Assembly: GCA_016285455.1 (NCBI GenBank)
Contig: JAEEQS010000002.1
Location: 1 to 64,000, forward strand
Reading direction: 5' to 3'
Source: Bacteroidales bacterium
Lineage (GTDB): Bacteria > Bacteroidota > Bacteroidia > Bacteroidales > UBA932
DNA: 64,000 bases
The position numbers and the translations under genes were made by a program. The notes under the pieces are model-generated. The model saw only the letters and a program-made list of their open reading frames with translations, did no database searches and was not told the DNA's origin. This document shows, in pieces, positions 40,932 through 50,542 of the stretch; position 1 is the stretch's first letter, and each line of letters starts with the position of its first letter.

Positions 40932-43900
40932 ATGGGAAGTTATAATTATCAGGTGATGGGTTGGCCAGCTCAGCCGAGATCCAAGAAAAGAAGAGAAGCC
41001 AACATAGCCGCTGGCGGCGGTTCTATCTCCTCTGGAGGAGGCGGTGGTGCTGATGTGGATCTTTCCGGATATATCCGCATCGCTGACCTTATCAAAACCA
41101 CCTCAGACGCTTCGGTATCAGAATTCCTTGATACCAATGCCATGTCTTCCCTGATGGTCAAGACTCTCTTGGATCAGAAGGCAAACACCATACATGATCA
41201 CAACTCACAGCTCATCAGACCGGCTGTGTTGGTGGTGCCACAGATAGATCCTTCGGATGCCGGATTCAGCCTGGCTTCCGGAGAAGTCGCTGAGTTCATT
41301 TCTCATGATGGCTCTTTTGCTGAACCGTCCGGATCTGTCACTCCGGCAGATCTGAAAGACCTGACCTTGAAAATCAACGGGGTTACTCAGACTACCTACA
41401 ACCCAGCTTCTGCAGCTCAGTTCAATGTGGATCTGACCAACTATGCTTTGAAGTCATGGGTGGAAGCCAAGAACTATCTGCAAGGCATCACAAAGGCTAT
41501 GGTGGAGAATGTCCTGACAGGAAACATCACTAGCCATACCCACAGCCAGTATCTTACTTCACATCAGAGCTTGTCCGGATATGCTACGGTGGCTTGGGTG
41601 CAGCAGCAAGGGTATCTTACTTCACACCAAAGCCTGAGTAATTACTACACAAAGGCTCAGGCAGATGCCAAGTTCCTGACAGAACACCAGAGCCTGGCTG
41701 ATTATGCTCTGAAGACTGAAATTCCGACCTCAATGGCCTGGTCTGCCATCACCGGCAAGCCAACAAAGCTGTCTCAGTTCACCAATGACATCATCTCCTC
41801 CTGGGCGTTATCTGCAACAAAACCGAGCTATTCCTGGACCGAGATTAATTCAAGACCTACGACACTGTCAGCCTTCGCTGATGATGCAACCCATAGGCTT
41901 GTCTCAGATGAGCAAATTACCGGTTGGAACAGAGCTTATGGTGAACTGATAATGGGAACCCAGACAGCAGCAACCGGATCCTGGACTGGAGTCAGCCGAT
42001 TGGCCACAGCTTCTGATATGACATCCGGATATAGGTTTTCTTACTGGCTCCCTTATGCAGGCAGCGGAAACGCCTCCCTCACATTGACCTTTGCTGATGG
42101 GACCACCAAGACTATCAACCTTTATATTAGAGGTACAAGTCGTCTTACAACCCATTATCCGGCTGGCACCAAGATAGATTTCGTGTACTTTGAGAACATC
42201 TCAATAGCAGGCTCTACTACCTTATACACAGGAGCATGGCCTGATGCATATTATGACAGCACCGTATATGATAGGTTATATTCAACGTATGAACGTACTT
42301 ATATACACAGTACAGCTACCCCTTTGTACCGATATAAGTTATGTGGGTACAGTGCAGAGGGAAAAATTGTACCGCTGACTGTCACCAACCAGACCAGCGG
42401 AACAATTGTGGATAAAACACCGACAACAGTTCCGATCAACCCGAAGAAGGGTATCGTGTACTATAATACAACGACCAACATTACGGCAACAACAACAGCT
42501 ATAGCATCTTTATATAATGAATGTCCTCTATCAACAGGACAATACACATTTAACACGAATGTTCCTGCATATGCCGATATTTTTCTTAAAGGAAGCTATG
42601 ATGAGAATAGTGGTCTATTCACCCTTGATACCTCCACTCATACATCATGGTATGTATTTGCATTGAAAACAGATGGCCAAGACTATAATTCAGTCTTTAC
42701 AGATGGTTCTTATTACATTTACATTGGTCCAAGTTATAGTTCTGCTAACTATGTCCAGCTTAAAAATGACAACCCTCTGTATTTATTCAAGAATGGCAAG
42801 CTGATACCATTGGAACTCACGGCCTTGACTACTTCATGGTCAGATGTCGTAGGAAGACCTACCAAGTTATCAGATTTCAGCAACGACCTCATCTCTTCTT
42901 GGGCCCTTGGGGCTACCAAGCCGTCTTATTCTTGGAGTGAGATAGGCTCCCGTCCAACAACACTTTCCGGTTACGGCATAACTGATGCAAAGATTCAGAA
43001 CGGAACTATCACCCTGGGCGAAAACACCATCACTCCTCTTACAAGTTTCACCGAGACAGATCCGACTGTGCCAGCGTGGGCTAAGGCCGCAAACAAACCA
43101 AGTTATAGCTGGTCGGAGATAACATCTAAACCAGCTAGCCTGTCTGGCTATGGAATAACAGACGGCTATTCTTCTCTGACAACCTCCGGTTCCGGCAATG
43201 CGATTACAGCAGTCTCCGGCTCCGGCCATAGCCTCACCTTCACGAAAGGTAATACTTTCGTTGATTTGGCCAATGAGCAGACAATCTCTGGCCGGAAGCA
43301 TATTTCTTATCTCGATGTGACTGGAGCTTTGGCGATACCTCAGGTGGAGCCAACTGCAGAATCCGGCAAGGTATTCGAGTATATAGACCACTCAGGAAGC
43401 TTCGGAGAATCTTCGGGCTCTGTCACTCCTGCAGATCTGAAAGACTTGACTTTGAAAATCAACGGAGTTACACAGGTTACCTACAACCCAGCTTCTGCAG
43501 CCCAGTTCAATGTGGATCTGACCAACTATGCGTTGAAGTCCTGGGTGGAAGCCAAGAACTATCTGCAAGGCATCACCAAGACAATGGTGGAGAATGTCCT
43601 GACAGGAAACATCACTAGCCATACACACAGCCAGTACCTTACCTCTCATCAGAGTTTAGCCGGATATGCTACGGAGGTTTGGGTGCAGCAGCAAGGGTAT
43701 CTTACTTCACACCAAAGCCTGAGTAACTATTACACGAAGGCTCAGGCAGATGCCAAGTTCCTGACAGAACACCAGAGCCTGGCTGATTATGCCCTGAAGA
43801 GCGAGATTCCGACCTCAATGGCTTGGTCTGCCATTACCGGCAGGCCCACAAAGCTATCTCAGTTCACAAATGACATCATCTCCTCCTGGGCTTTAGCTGC

Positions 43901-45902
43901 GACAAAACCGAGCTATTCCTGGACCGAGATTACATCAAGGCCTACGGCCCTCTCCGCTTTTACCGAAGATGCTACACATAGGCTTGTCTCTGATGAGCAG
44001 ATTTCCGGCTGGAACAGAGCTTATGGCGAACTAATAATGGGTACCCAGACGGCAGCAACCGGATCCTGGACAGGAGTCAGTCACCTAGCCACATCTTCAG
44101 ACATGACATCTGGATACAGGTTTTCTTACTGGCTTCCTTATGCAGGAAGCGGAAACGCAACCCTCACCTTAACTTTTGCGGACAATACAACCAAGACAAT
44201 CAATCTGTATGTGAGAGGAACTAGCCGTTTGACAACACATTTTCCAGCCGGCACAAAGATTGACTTTGTTTATCTGGAGAGTGTCTCCATTGCTGGCTCT
44301 ACAACGAAATACACAGGTGCATGGCCAGAAGCATATTATGATACAACCTATTCTGCAGGAACAAAGGCTCTCTTCGATGCAGGAGCAAACACGTCTAACA
44401 GGGTATGGTCAGCCAGTGTTCTGGCATCTGCAGTAGCAGCTAAGGAGCACAGCCACCTTTGGGCTGACATTACCGACTGCCCATCTAAGCTTTCAGACTT
44501 CACCAATGACCTCATTTCCTCCTGGGCTCTGGCCGCTACAAAGCCATCTTATTCCTGGACAGAAATTACATCCAGACCTACGACTCTGGCTTCCTTCTCT
44601 GGAGATTCAACACATAGATTGGTTACAGATACCCAGATATCGAATTGGAGCTCAGCTTATGGATGGGGCAATCACGCTGATGCCGGTTATTTGACCTCAT
44701 TCACGGAGTCAGATCCAACCGTACCGGCATGGGCGAAGACAACAACCAAACCGTCATACACGTTGGATGAAGTTACCGATGGCAGTACAAGAAAGCTTAG
44801 CAACTATGTTCCAACGACCCGTACCATCAACAGCAAGGCCCTCTCCGGCAATATCACGCTGACTCTGGACGACATAGCCAATGGAACGAACAGGAGCCTT
44901 GCGAACTACTTGCCGCTTTCCGGAGGAACGCTGACCGGCAATCTGATATTTAACACATCGTCCGCCAAAGGTCTCTATTCAAATAACGGTACGCTGAATC
45001 AGAGAGTATTGCTGATGTCAAGCAACGGAGACCTCTCAATCGGCGATGGATTACCGGCCAACAGCAAGTCTCTGTATCTGTATGGCTACCAGACCTATTT
45101 ATGCTTTGGCACTTCAAAGAACTACTCCATGACCTTATGGTCAGACGGCACTATCCGCTCTTCCACAGGCACCAACCTGCTTTCCATAGGATACCGCAGC
45201 GGCAATACTATCTATCCGTTCAAAAATGTGTATAGCACCATAAATGTATCTACCAAATGTGCCGGCACAATGGGAGGAACTATGCTTTATGGTGTGGCTC
45301 GTTTCGCCATCCAGAACACCAAGAAGGCGAGAACTTTCGCCATCAAGATTCCGTCCAGTATGGGGCCTTATGTGACATTCAAGATTGTGCTCTACAGTCC
45401 GTATAATCTATCTCCTAGCAGTACGATTACTGTAAGTGCAGGAGCCTTTAACCTGACAGCAGGTGCATTTTGTGCCCTCTATCCTTCCTGTTCCATTGAA
45501 GGATCCTTTGCCGGGAGGGTGGCGTTTGCCAGAGATGGCAACACAAGTTCAGCAAACATGTATATCCTGCTGGGAAGCTGCAATGATACCAATGCACTTT
45601 ATCAAGGTGGCATGATAGCCATAGACTCTATTATACATGCGGATAGCATAACCAATGCTGACACTATCATGAATTTCGGCTATGAGTTGCTAGACCTTGA
45701 CAGTGAAAGCATGTTTACCAAGATCACAGAGTGTGTCAATGCCGATGCTCATTTCAAGTCAGTGACCGTAGAAGATCATGTCACTGCACCAAAGATAGAT
45801 TGCACCAGCATGATGCTGGTACCTACAATAGAGCCGTCTTCCGTGCCGGCAGGTAAAGTCGCTGAGTATATTGATTTAACCGGTGGGTCATTTGCAAATT
45901 AA
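40932..45902 (+). CDS. Large tail fibre with internal duplication
   Basis: 1656 residues. Starts with a Gly/Ser-rich hinge (GGGSISSGGGGG), then two long copies of the same fibre segment, each holding SGSVTPADLKDLTLKINGV, YLTSHQSL repeats and NDIISSWAL/ TKPSYSW repeats. Between the copies lies a unique, AT-rich insert (about 42260-43330), and the distal end (from about 44900) is unique and ends in a region like a receptor-binding tip with GGTLTGNL. It decides host recognition. Starts 2 bp after the hub gene. Confidence 0.85.
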   Translation: MGSYNYQVMGWPAQPRSKKRREANIAAGGGSISSGGGGGADVDLSGYIRIADLIKTTSDASVSEFLDTNAMSSLMVKTLLDQKANTIHDHNSQLIRPAVLVVPQIDPSDAGFSLASGEVAEFISHDGSFAEPSGSVTPADLKDLTLKINGVTQTTYNPASAAQFNVDLTNYALKSWVEAKNYLQGITKAMVENVLTGNITSHTHSQYLTSHQSLSGYATVAWVQQQGYLTSHQSLSNYYTKAQADAKFLTEHQSLADYALKTEIPTSMAWSAITGKPTKLSQFTNDIISSWALSATKPSYSWTEINSRPTTLSAFADDATHRLVSDEQITGWNRAYGELIMGTQTAATGSWTGVSRLATASDMTSGYRFSYWLPYAGSGNASLTLTFADGTTKTINLYIRGTSRLTTHYPAGTKIDFVYFENISIAGSTTLYTGAWPDAYYDSTVYDRLYSTYERTYIHSTATPLYRYKLCGYSAEGKIVPLTVTNQTSGTIVDKTPTTVPINPKKGIVYYNTTTNITATTTAIASLYNECPLSTGQYTFNTNVPAYADIFLKGSYDENSGLFTLDTSTHTSWYVFALKTDGQDYNSVFTDGSYYIYIGPSYSSANYVQLKNDNPLYLFKNGKLIPLELTALTTSWSDVVGRPTKLSDFSNDLISSWALGATKPSYSWSEIGSRPTTLSGYGITDAKIQNGTITLGENTITPLTSFTETDPTVPAWAKAANKPSYSWSEITSKPASLSGYGITDGYSSLTTSGSGNAITAVSGSGHSLTFTKGNTFVDLANEQTISGRKHISYLDVTGALAIPQVEPTAESGKVFEYIDHSGSFGESSGSVTPADLKDLTLKINGVTQVTYNPASAAQFNVDLTNYALKSWVEAKNYLQGITKTMVENVLTGNITSHTHSQYLTSHQSLAGYATEVWVQQQGYLTSHQSLSNYYTKAQADAKFLTEHQSLADYALKSEIPTSMAWSAITGRPTKLSQFTNDIISSWALAATKPSYSWTEITSRPTALSAFTEDATHRLVSDEQISGWNRAYGELIMGTQTAATGSWTGVSHLATSSDMTSGYRFSYWLPYAGSGNATLTLTFADNTTKTINLYVRGTSRLTTHFPAGTKIDFVYLESVSIAGSTTKYTGAWPEAYYDTTYSAGTKALFDAGANTSNRVWSASVLASAVAAKEHSHLWADITDCPSKLSDFTNDLISSWALAATKPSYSWTEITSRPTTLASFSGDSTHRLVTDTQISNWSSAYGWGNHADAGYLTSFTESDPTVPAWAKTTTKPSYTLDEVTDGSTRKLSNYVPTTRTINSKALSGNITLTLDDIANGTNRSLANYLPLSGGTLTGNLIFNTSSAKGLYSNNGTLNQRVLLMSSNGDLSIGDGLPANSKSLYLYGYQTYLCFGTSKNYSMTLWSDGTIRSSTGTNLLSIGYRSGNTIYPFKNVYSTINVSTKCAGTMGGTMLYGVARFAIQNTKKARTFAIKIPSSMGPYVTFKIVLYSPYNLSPSSTITVSAGAFNLTAGAFCALYPSCSIEGSFAGRVAFARDGNTSSANMYILLGSCNDTNALYQGGMIAIDSIIHADSITNADTIMNFGYELLDLDSESMFTKITECVNADAHFKSVTVEDHVTAPKIDCTSMMLVPTIEPSSVPAGKVAEYIDLTGGSFAN
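41334..42260 (+). repeat. Fibre segment duplication, copy A
   Basis: About 930 bp, matching 43419-44345 codon by codon at a constant offset of 2085 bp (695 codons), with no length change. The protein sequence is nearly identical apart from scattered substitutions, so the copies come from a recent internal duplication. Confidence 0.8.
43419..44345 (+). repeat. Fibre segment duplication, copy B
   Basis: Second copy of the segment at 41334-42260. The following sequence differs completely, so the duplication joins the same stalk to two different next domains. Confidence 0.8.
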
Positions 45903-45908
45903 CAGATT

Positions 45909-47378
45909 ATGGGAGCAACAGCAGACAGATACAGCAGAATGGTCAAGATGCTCAAGCTGAGCGATGGCACCAAAGGAGTCTTACACAAGTTCGCACTCCA
46001 GCTGGCGGCTTATCTTCAAGGTTACAATACCTCCGGACTCACAGAGGCCCAGAAATCCGGAATTGTAGCCGACAGGTTCTATCTTGACGACCTGATTACC
46101 AACACCGACGGAGACGGCAATGCCGTATTTGTCGGACGTGTAATAAAAGATTCCGACAACTATAACCATCATGGCACTGGGCGCATAGGCAAGAAATGGC
46201 AGAAGGATGACTCGGGAAGGCTCTTCAACCTGCTCAATGATGCTGGTCTGAATACCAAGCCTCACGCAGAGTTCTCTGGTAACATAATAGCCGCATACAC
46301 AAACTACATCAAGATTCTATGCAACCTAGATTCCGCTTATTATGTAGCCACAGACAAATTTACCATAGACATATATACTGTAGCCAACGATGTTGAGACC
46401 TGGATTCATAGTGTAGATCTCGCTGTCAGCGACGCTACTGACCGCAGATATCTTCCGGCACAGTCTCACCTCTCCCAGTTCGTTGCCAAGATAAGAGACC
46501 TGGGCGGTGTGTCTGCAGGAACAGCTATCAGGTTAAAGATATCTGCGACCAACTCTGAAGGAACATACATCAATCCCACGCATAAGGAGGCCACTCTGCT
46601 GGCGGCCATGTCTTTCATCCAGGTCTATTACTTCCAGACGCAACCGGACTTTGTGAACACAGACCCGACGACAGGAACGCCTTATGTCATGCTCATATCC
46701 AGAAATATGTACGCTCAGGGTAGTTCTCAGGGAGTCGGTTCCGGCGGAGTGTTGCACAGGCTCTTCGTGGATACTGGGGCAGGAGACCCTATGGCCGGTG
46801 CAATAGCCAATTCAGAAAGGTTGCAGGGTGCAGCATTGATGTCTGGAGAGACAGTGGAAGACGCTTATGACAAGGCCCTCTCTGACCTTCCTGCTGGATT
46901 CTACTATGGAGTGCCGTACAAGGATTTCGAGGGGGCAGATGGATTCGCCTATGTACAGGTGGTGGATAGCAATCACCTGAAATGGTATGCCAACCGTTAT
47001 GCTCCTGTAGTGCCTTCTGCATACTCTGTAATCATCAGCTTCTCCGGCACCTACGACACAACACTACAGAAATACTATGTGGATGTCTTTGCGCAGATCA
47101 GCGGCACGATACCTAATGGTGGAGTGCTTGTTACTACCATTGTCTGCACTGGCATCAGCCGACAGAACGAACCTGTCGGGATACAATTCGGAGGATCAAT
47201 CTCAGCAAGAATCACTGGCTCTTCACCTGTGAAGCTCAACAGCGAATCCATTGAATGCGAAGACGGTGCTTTCTTCCAGAGCTATGGCACTTACGGAAGC
47301 CCCGTTTCTACTACAGACAACTATGTAACAGAAGGAAACATTCATGTTAACTCTACAACAATACCGCACGCCAATTAA
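45909..47378 (+). CDS. Tail-tip/fibre-associated protein
   Basis: 489 residues beginning MGATADRYSRMVKMLKLSDG. N-terminal helical adaptor (about 1-60), then beta-rich regions, ending with repeated Gly/Ser/Thr strands. Comes 6 bp after the fibre gene and before two small proteins; a tip or fibre-attachment protein is likely. No enzyme motif seen. Confidence 0.55.
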   Translation: MGATADRYSRMVKMLKLSDGTKGVLHKFALQLAAYLQGYNTSGLTEAQKSGIVADRFYLDDLITNTDGDGNAVFVGRVIKDSDNYNHHGTGRIGKKWQKDDSGRLFNLLNDAGLNTKPHAEFSGNIIAAYTNYIKILCNLDSAYYVATDKFTIDIYTVANDVETWIHSVDLAVSDATDRRYLPAQSHLSQFVAKIRDLGGVSAGTAIRLKISATNSEGTYINPTHKEATLLAAMSFIQVYYFQTQPDFVNTDPTTGTPYVMLISRNMYAQGSSQGVGSGGVLHRLFVDTGAGDPMAGAIANSERLQGAALMSGETVEDAYDKALSDLPAGFYYGVPYKDFEGADGFAYVQVVDSNHLKWYANRYAPVVPSAYSVIISFSGTYDTTLQKYYVDVFAQISGTIPNGGVLVTTIVCTGISRQNEPVGIQFGGSISARITGSSPVKLNSESIECEDGAFFQSYGTYGSPVSTTDNYVTEGNIHVNSTTIPHAN

Positions 47379-47400
47379 TTAACCCAAAATATTTACAATT

Positions 47401-47724
47401 ATGCTTAAAATCAATTCAAAAGAAACTAGAGTCAACGCCTCTTATGAAGGCGAAGTGCTCAAGACCAACAACTTCTCAGCTACGCTTAACTCAGAAGGCA
47501 AGGTAACAGAACTCAACACCGCTCAGGTGAACCTGAAAGAGACCGATGAGAACGTTGGAAACATTTCCATGTCCGTTGACTATTCCGGAAGAAAGTCCAG
47601 GACAATAAACATCGATCCAGCTAAGGACAGTTATTCAGTCCAGGCTTATGCTCTCATAGATGAGATTGTAGCAGCTATCGAGGCTGAGATTGCAGGAAAC
47701 GGTGTAACACTTGAGGAGGCTTAG
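47401..47724 (+). CDS. Small late protein, unknown
   Basis: 107 residues, beta-rich first half (VNASYEGEVLKTNNFSATL) and a helix at the end (YALIDEIVAAIEAEIAG). Not recognised; in the tail-end gene group. Confidence 0.55.
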   Translation: MLKINSKETRVNASYEGEVLKTNNFSATLNSEGKVTELNTAQVNLKETDENVGNISMSVDYSGRKSRTINIDPAKDSYSVQAYALIDEIVAAIEAEIAGNGVTLEEA

Positions 47725-47727
47725 TCT

Positions 47728-48201
47728 ATGAAGCGCATAGATGCAGTTACCATGTACAATGTCTTGGTTCAGCTCCAGGACAAGAACAAGATCAAAGATT
47801 CCAAGATCCGAGTAGCTCTCATCCAAAACCTTCTTGCAACCAAGAAAATTGCAGAGGAGAATGAAGAGTATATGAAGAATCTCAGGGAACAGTACAAGAC
47901 AGAAGAGTCAGAGAAGATTTCCAAGATCATCGCTGAGACCATACAGAAGCACTCTACTGCAACAACGGCAGAGGATAAGGCAATTCTCAAGGCCAAGATT
48001 GACATAGAGCAGCAGAGGCTTGACGAATACTTCGCTCCATTCCAGGAGGAGTGGCAGAAGATTGTTAGGGAGCATGAGCAGGAAGAAATCTCTGTGAAGT
48101 TGGCCAAGGTCTCAATATCTGCCTTGGATGCGGCAACAGCCGATATGGCTATGCCAATGGCATCTTTCGTTGCCCTGGAGCCTATGTTCAAGACTGAATA
48201 A
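47728..48201 (+). CDS. Coiled-coil late protein, unknown
   Basis: 157 residues, almost entirely helical with long Lys/Glu runs (KKIAEENEEYMKNLREQYK). Last gene of the prophage, 3 bp after the previous one, and followed at once by the right-end hairpin. No family recognised. Confidence 0.55.
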   Translation: MKRIDAVTMYNVLVQLQDKNKIKDSKIRVALIQNLLATKKIAEENEEYMKNLREQYKTEESEKISKIIAETIQKHSTATTAEDKAILKAKIDIEQQRLDEYFAPFQEEWQKIVREHEQEEISVKLAKVSISALDAATADMAMPMASFVALEPMFKTE

Positions 48202-48243
48202 AGAGTATTTCAACACCGTTGAAACGGTAGTAGTATTAAGAAA

Positions 48244-48286
48244 AAAAGTGTACATTTGGATTTACAAATGTGCACTTTTCGTTTTT
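48244..48286 (+). terminator. Right-end hairpin (terminator; overlaps the end repeat)
   Basis: AAAAGTGTACATTTG (48244-48258) pairs with CAAATGTGCACTTTT (48265-48279), 15 pairs with one G-T, 6-nt loop, followed by CGTTTTT. It ends the late transcript at the prophage edge. Its left arm also contains the inverted copy of the left sub-terminal repeat. Confidence 0.8.
48249..48263 (-). repeat. Right sub-terminal inverted repeat of the prophage
   Basis: Read on the minus strand AAATCCAAATGTACA, differing at one position from 12420-12434. About 25 bp inside the presumed right junction, compared with about 70 bp on the left. Confidence 0.45.
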
Positions 48287-48288
48287 CC

Positions 48289-48293
48289 GATTA
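48289..48293 (+). repeat. Candidate target-site duplication, right copy (GATTA)
   Basis: Second GATTA, at the point where the AlbA_2 coding sequence resumes. See the left copy for the frame caveat. A short TATATAT run follows directly and could have changed length since insertion. Confidence 0.45.
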
Positions 48294-49243
48294 TATATGA
48301 TGAAGCTTTTAACAGATGGTTTCATTTTGAGGATGTTTCCGAAGTGGCTATTCGAGAATTCAAGGAACAGGCACGAATAACATCAATGGCGCCAGATTCA
48401 GAATTTATTAAAAACCTTGATCTACTTGGTCCTAGAGGCGAGATTACTAATGTGGTTCCTATGTTCTTCTCCGAAGAATGCGGCAAGAAAATTCCTCAGG
48501 CTATCATTCACTGCGTTCTTTTCAAAGGAAAGACAAAAGTACACATAATCGATTCTAAGGTCATTGGAGGACACATTCTCAAACAATACAACGAAGCAAC
48601 AACGTGGCTAAAGCAGAAATTAGCCGTTGAGTTCATTATGGATGGCTTCAATCCACGCATCGAAAAATGGGAGATTCCGCTTAATGCAATAAAAGAAGCT
48701 CTTACAAATGCTATATGTCATCGAGATTATTACGACACAGCTTCTACCATTATGGTCGAACTTTATGATGACAGGCTAGAGATATCAAATCCAGGAGGCT
48801 TGCTCCCGATTGTTGCCAAAAACTTTGGCCATATGAGCAAATCTCGCAATCCAAAAATCTTTGAACTATTTACACGAATGGATTTAGTTGAAAAGGTAGG
48901 TTCTGGTATCCCAAGAATGGAAAAATTGATGACAGAAGCAGGGCTCCCTGCCCCAGAATACAAGACAGAAGGATTTTTTACGACAATTCTTTACAAAAAA
49001 CGAATAGCAACAAGAAAAACTACCAAGAAAACTACCAAGAAAACTACCAAGAAAACTACCAAGAAAACTTATGAGAAAATAATAGATTTAATTAAGGATA
49101 AACCTGGGCTAAATGTTGCAAGTATTGCAAAACAATGCGGCATAACTTACGACGGAGCTTATTATCATATCAAGAAACTGAAAAAAGAAGGTATTATCAT
49201 GCGCAAAGGTCCTGATAAAGGCGGAGAATGGATTGTCCTTTAG
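48294..49243 (+). pseudogene. AlbA_2/ATPase regulator, 3' half, split by prophage
   Basis: About 314 residues in frame with the protein-like sequence starting YDEAFNRWFHFEDVS. It matches the rest of AlbA_2 regulators: linker with FKGKTKVHIIDSKVIGG, GHKL/HATPase_c_4-like region EIPLNAIKEALTNAICHRDYY and DRLEISNPGGL, then GSGIPRMEKLM and a final winged helix (VASIAKQCGITYDGAYYHIKKL). A frame open upstream to 48128 runs through the phage end and does not belong to the host gene. A Lys-Thr-Thr-Lys repeat links ATPase and winged helix. Confidence 0.85.
49016..49063 (+). repeat. Four tandem 12-bp repeats in the AlbA_2 3' half
   Basis: AAAACTACCAAG is repeated four times without a mismatch, coding a KTTK linker. 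The unit is a multiple of three, so slippage changes linker length, not frame. Confidence 0.85.
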
Positions 49244-49260
49244 TGGTGTTTCAAGATTTT

Positions 49261-49291
49261 TTTGGTCTTTGGAAAATAAATCTTATATTTG
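49261..49291 (+). promoter_or_regulatory. Promoter of rpmH
   Basis: TTTG (49261-49264), exactly 19 bp, TATATTTG (49284-49291), 46 bp before the rpmH start. Confidence 0.8.
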
Positions 49292-49337
49292 CAGCCCAAT
49301 TGACGAAAAGAATAGGAAATAATAAAGATTTAAAGAT

Positions 49338-49490
49338 ATGAAACGTACATTCCAGCCTTCCATCCGCAAGAGACGCAACAAGCACGGATTCAGAGAGAGA
49401 ATGAGCACTCCTAACGGCAGAAGAGTTCTCGCTGCACGCCGTCGCAGAGGAAGAAAAAAACTGACAGTTTCATCTGAGGACAGATTCTAA
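49338..49490 (+). CDS. rpmH: 50S ribosomal protein L34
   Basis: 50 residues, [20 protein letters not shown], followed by [22 protein letters not shown], the diagnostic L34 sequence of a small basic protein in the 50S subunit. It has its own promoter and terminator, so it is a single-gene unit here. The C-terminal extension TVSSEDRF is short. Confidence 0.97.
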   Translation: MKRTFQPSIRKRRNKHGFRERMSTPNGRRVLAARRRRGRKKLTVSSEDRF

Positions 49491-49516
49491 TCTGGCGTCA
49501 GAGATGAGATTTGCGC

Positions 49517-49545
49517 GGCTGGCCTTTAGGCCGGCCGATTTTATT
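49517..49545 (+). terminator. Terminator after rpmH
   Basis: GGCTGGCC (49517-49524) and GGCCGGCC (49529-49536) form 8 pairs (one G-T) around TTTA, followed by GATTTTATTTT. Confidence 0.8.
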
Positions 49546-49585
49546 TTCTCTGGGTCTATTTCAGTTTTTTGTATATTTGTGTGTT

Positions 49586-50536
49586 ATGGCAAACAAGAAA
49601 ACTCAGGAAAAAACATCCAAGTACTGGTGGGTTAAACATCTGGTGCTTGCTGTGATAGCCGCGCTGGCTACTGTATTGATTCTGTTCTGGATGCTGAAGG
49701 GAATTACCCGTCACGGAAAAACTCTGGAAGTTCCGGATCTTACCAATATGACTCTTTCAGAAGCCAGAAAGGTGGCAAAGAAGAATCATATCAGGCTCAA
49801 GATCACCGATTCTGTCTATATTCCTCAGCTCCACGCAGGACAGGTGCTCAAGCAGACCCCAAGCGCAGGATCAAGGGTGAAGAAGAATCGCAACATTCTG
49901 ATAACCATAAACTCTCTGGTTCCGATGATGGTCAAGGCACCGGATGTTGTCGGTTATTCTCTGAGGCAGGCTGAGAGCAATCTGCATGCGGCCAACCTGA
50001 GGATAGGAAGGCTCAACTATGTACCGGATATTGCCACTAACAGCGTTATGGGGCAGAGCTACAAGGGACGTGACCTTGCCGCAGGAACGGAAATACCAGC
50101 CCAAAGCGAAATAGACCTCACGCTTGGCCTGAGTGCTTCAGACTGCTGGACAAAGGTTCCTAACCTTCTTACGCTGCCTTACCACAGAGTAAAAAGCGAA
50201 CTTACCTACTGCTCCTTGAATCTGGACAAGATAATGTTTGACGCAACGGTCCAAACCTATGCAGACACTCTTAATTCCATAGTTTACAAGCAGGAACCGG
50301 GCCCTACAATCGGAAATTCCGTAAGGATGGGAACGGGAGTTGTCCTGTATCTTACCCTCAACAAGGATCTTGCTGAACTTAACAAGCAGAACACCAAGGC
50401 AAAAGACCAGGTTCGGGATACAACGTCACTGGCCTTGCCTAAAGACACTCAGCTTGAAGAAGTGCAGCCTGAACCGGCGGAAACCCCTGAAGAGGCCCAG
50501 CCTATTGACACAAATACAGACGAGCCTGAACTTTAA
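49586..50536 (+). CDS. Membrane-anchored PASTA-domain protein
   Basis: 316 residues from ATG 49586 (MANKKTQEK); a TATATTTG box lies just upstream at 49572-49579. A membrane helix covers about residues 17-38, and three PASTA repeats follow (VPDLTNMTLSEARKVAKK, APDVVGYSLRQAESNL, VPNLLTLPYHRVKSEL), then a Pro/Glu-rich tail. PASTA domains bind peptidoglycan in other phyla; in Bacteroidetes such stand-alone proteins are common near rluD and of unclear role. It ends 6 bp before rluD. Confidence 0.85.
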   Translation: MANKKTQEKTSKYWWVKHLVLAVIAALATVLILFWMLKGITRHGKTLEVPDLTNMTLSEARKVAKKNHIRLKITDSVYIPQLHAGQVLKQTPSAGSRVKKNRNILITINSLVPMMVKAPDVVGYSLRQAESNLHAANLRIGRLNYVPDIATNSVMGQSYKGRDLAAGTEIPAQSEIDLTLGLSASDCWTKVPNLLTLPYHRVKSELTYCSLNLDKIMFDATVQTYADTLNSIVYKQEPGPTIGNSVRMGTGVVLYLTLNKDLAELNKQNTKAKDQVRDTTSLALPKDTQLEEVQPEPAETPEEAQPIDTNTDEPEL

Positions 50537-50542
50537 CCATTT

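Larger units (their letters stand above)
12351..48288. mobile_element. Mu-like transposable prophage (about 36 kb)
   Basis: The element carries the hallmark Mu set: S24 repressor, DDE transposase (MuA), ATPase (MuB), DUF3164, gpG-type virion morphogenesis protein, MuF, DUF935 portal, DUF1320, terminase subunits, protease with internal scaffold start, gpT-like capsid and a long-tail module (tube, G/GT chaperones, tape measure). It splits a host AlbA_2 gene whose halves flank it in the same orientation. Near-terminal inverted repeats AAATCCAAATGTRCA lie at 12420-12434 and 48249-48263. Genes look intact, so it may be inducible. The ends are inferred from the host gene break, not from a proven transposase site. 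Confidence 0.85.

Noticed and set aside
48128-48293. In-frame upstream extension of the AlbA_2 3' half
   Set aside because: It runs antiparallel to logic: it covers the end of the last phage gene in another frame, the terminator hairpin and the prophage end; host-like sequence starts only at about 48294.
49016-49063. Repeat array considered as CRISPR
   Set aside because: Units of 12 bp directly adjacent without spacers, inside a coding frame; simple tandem repeat.
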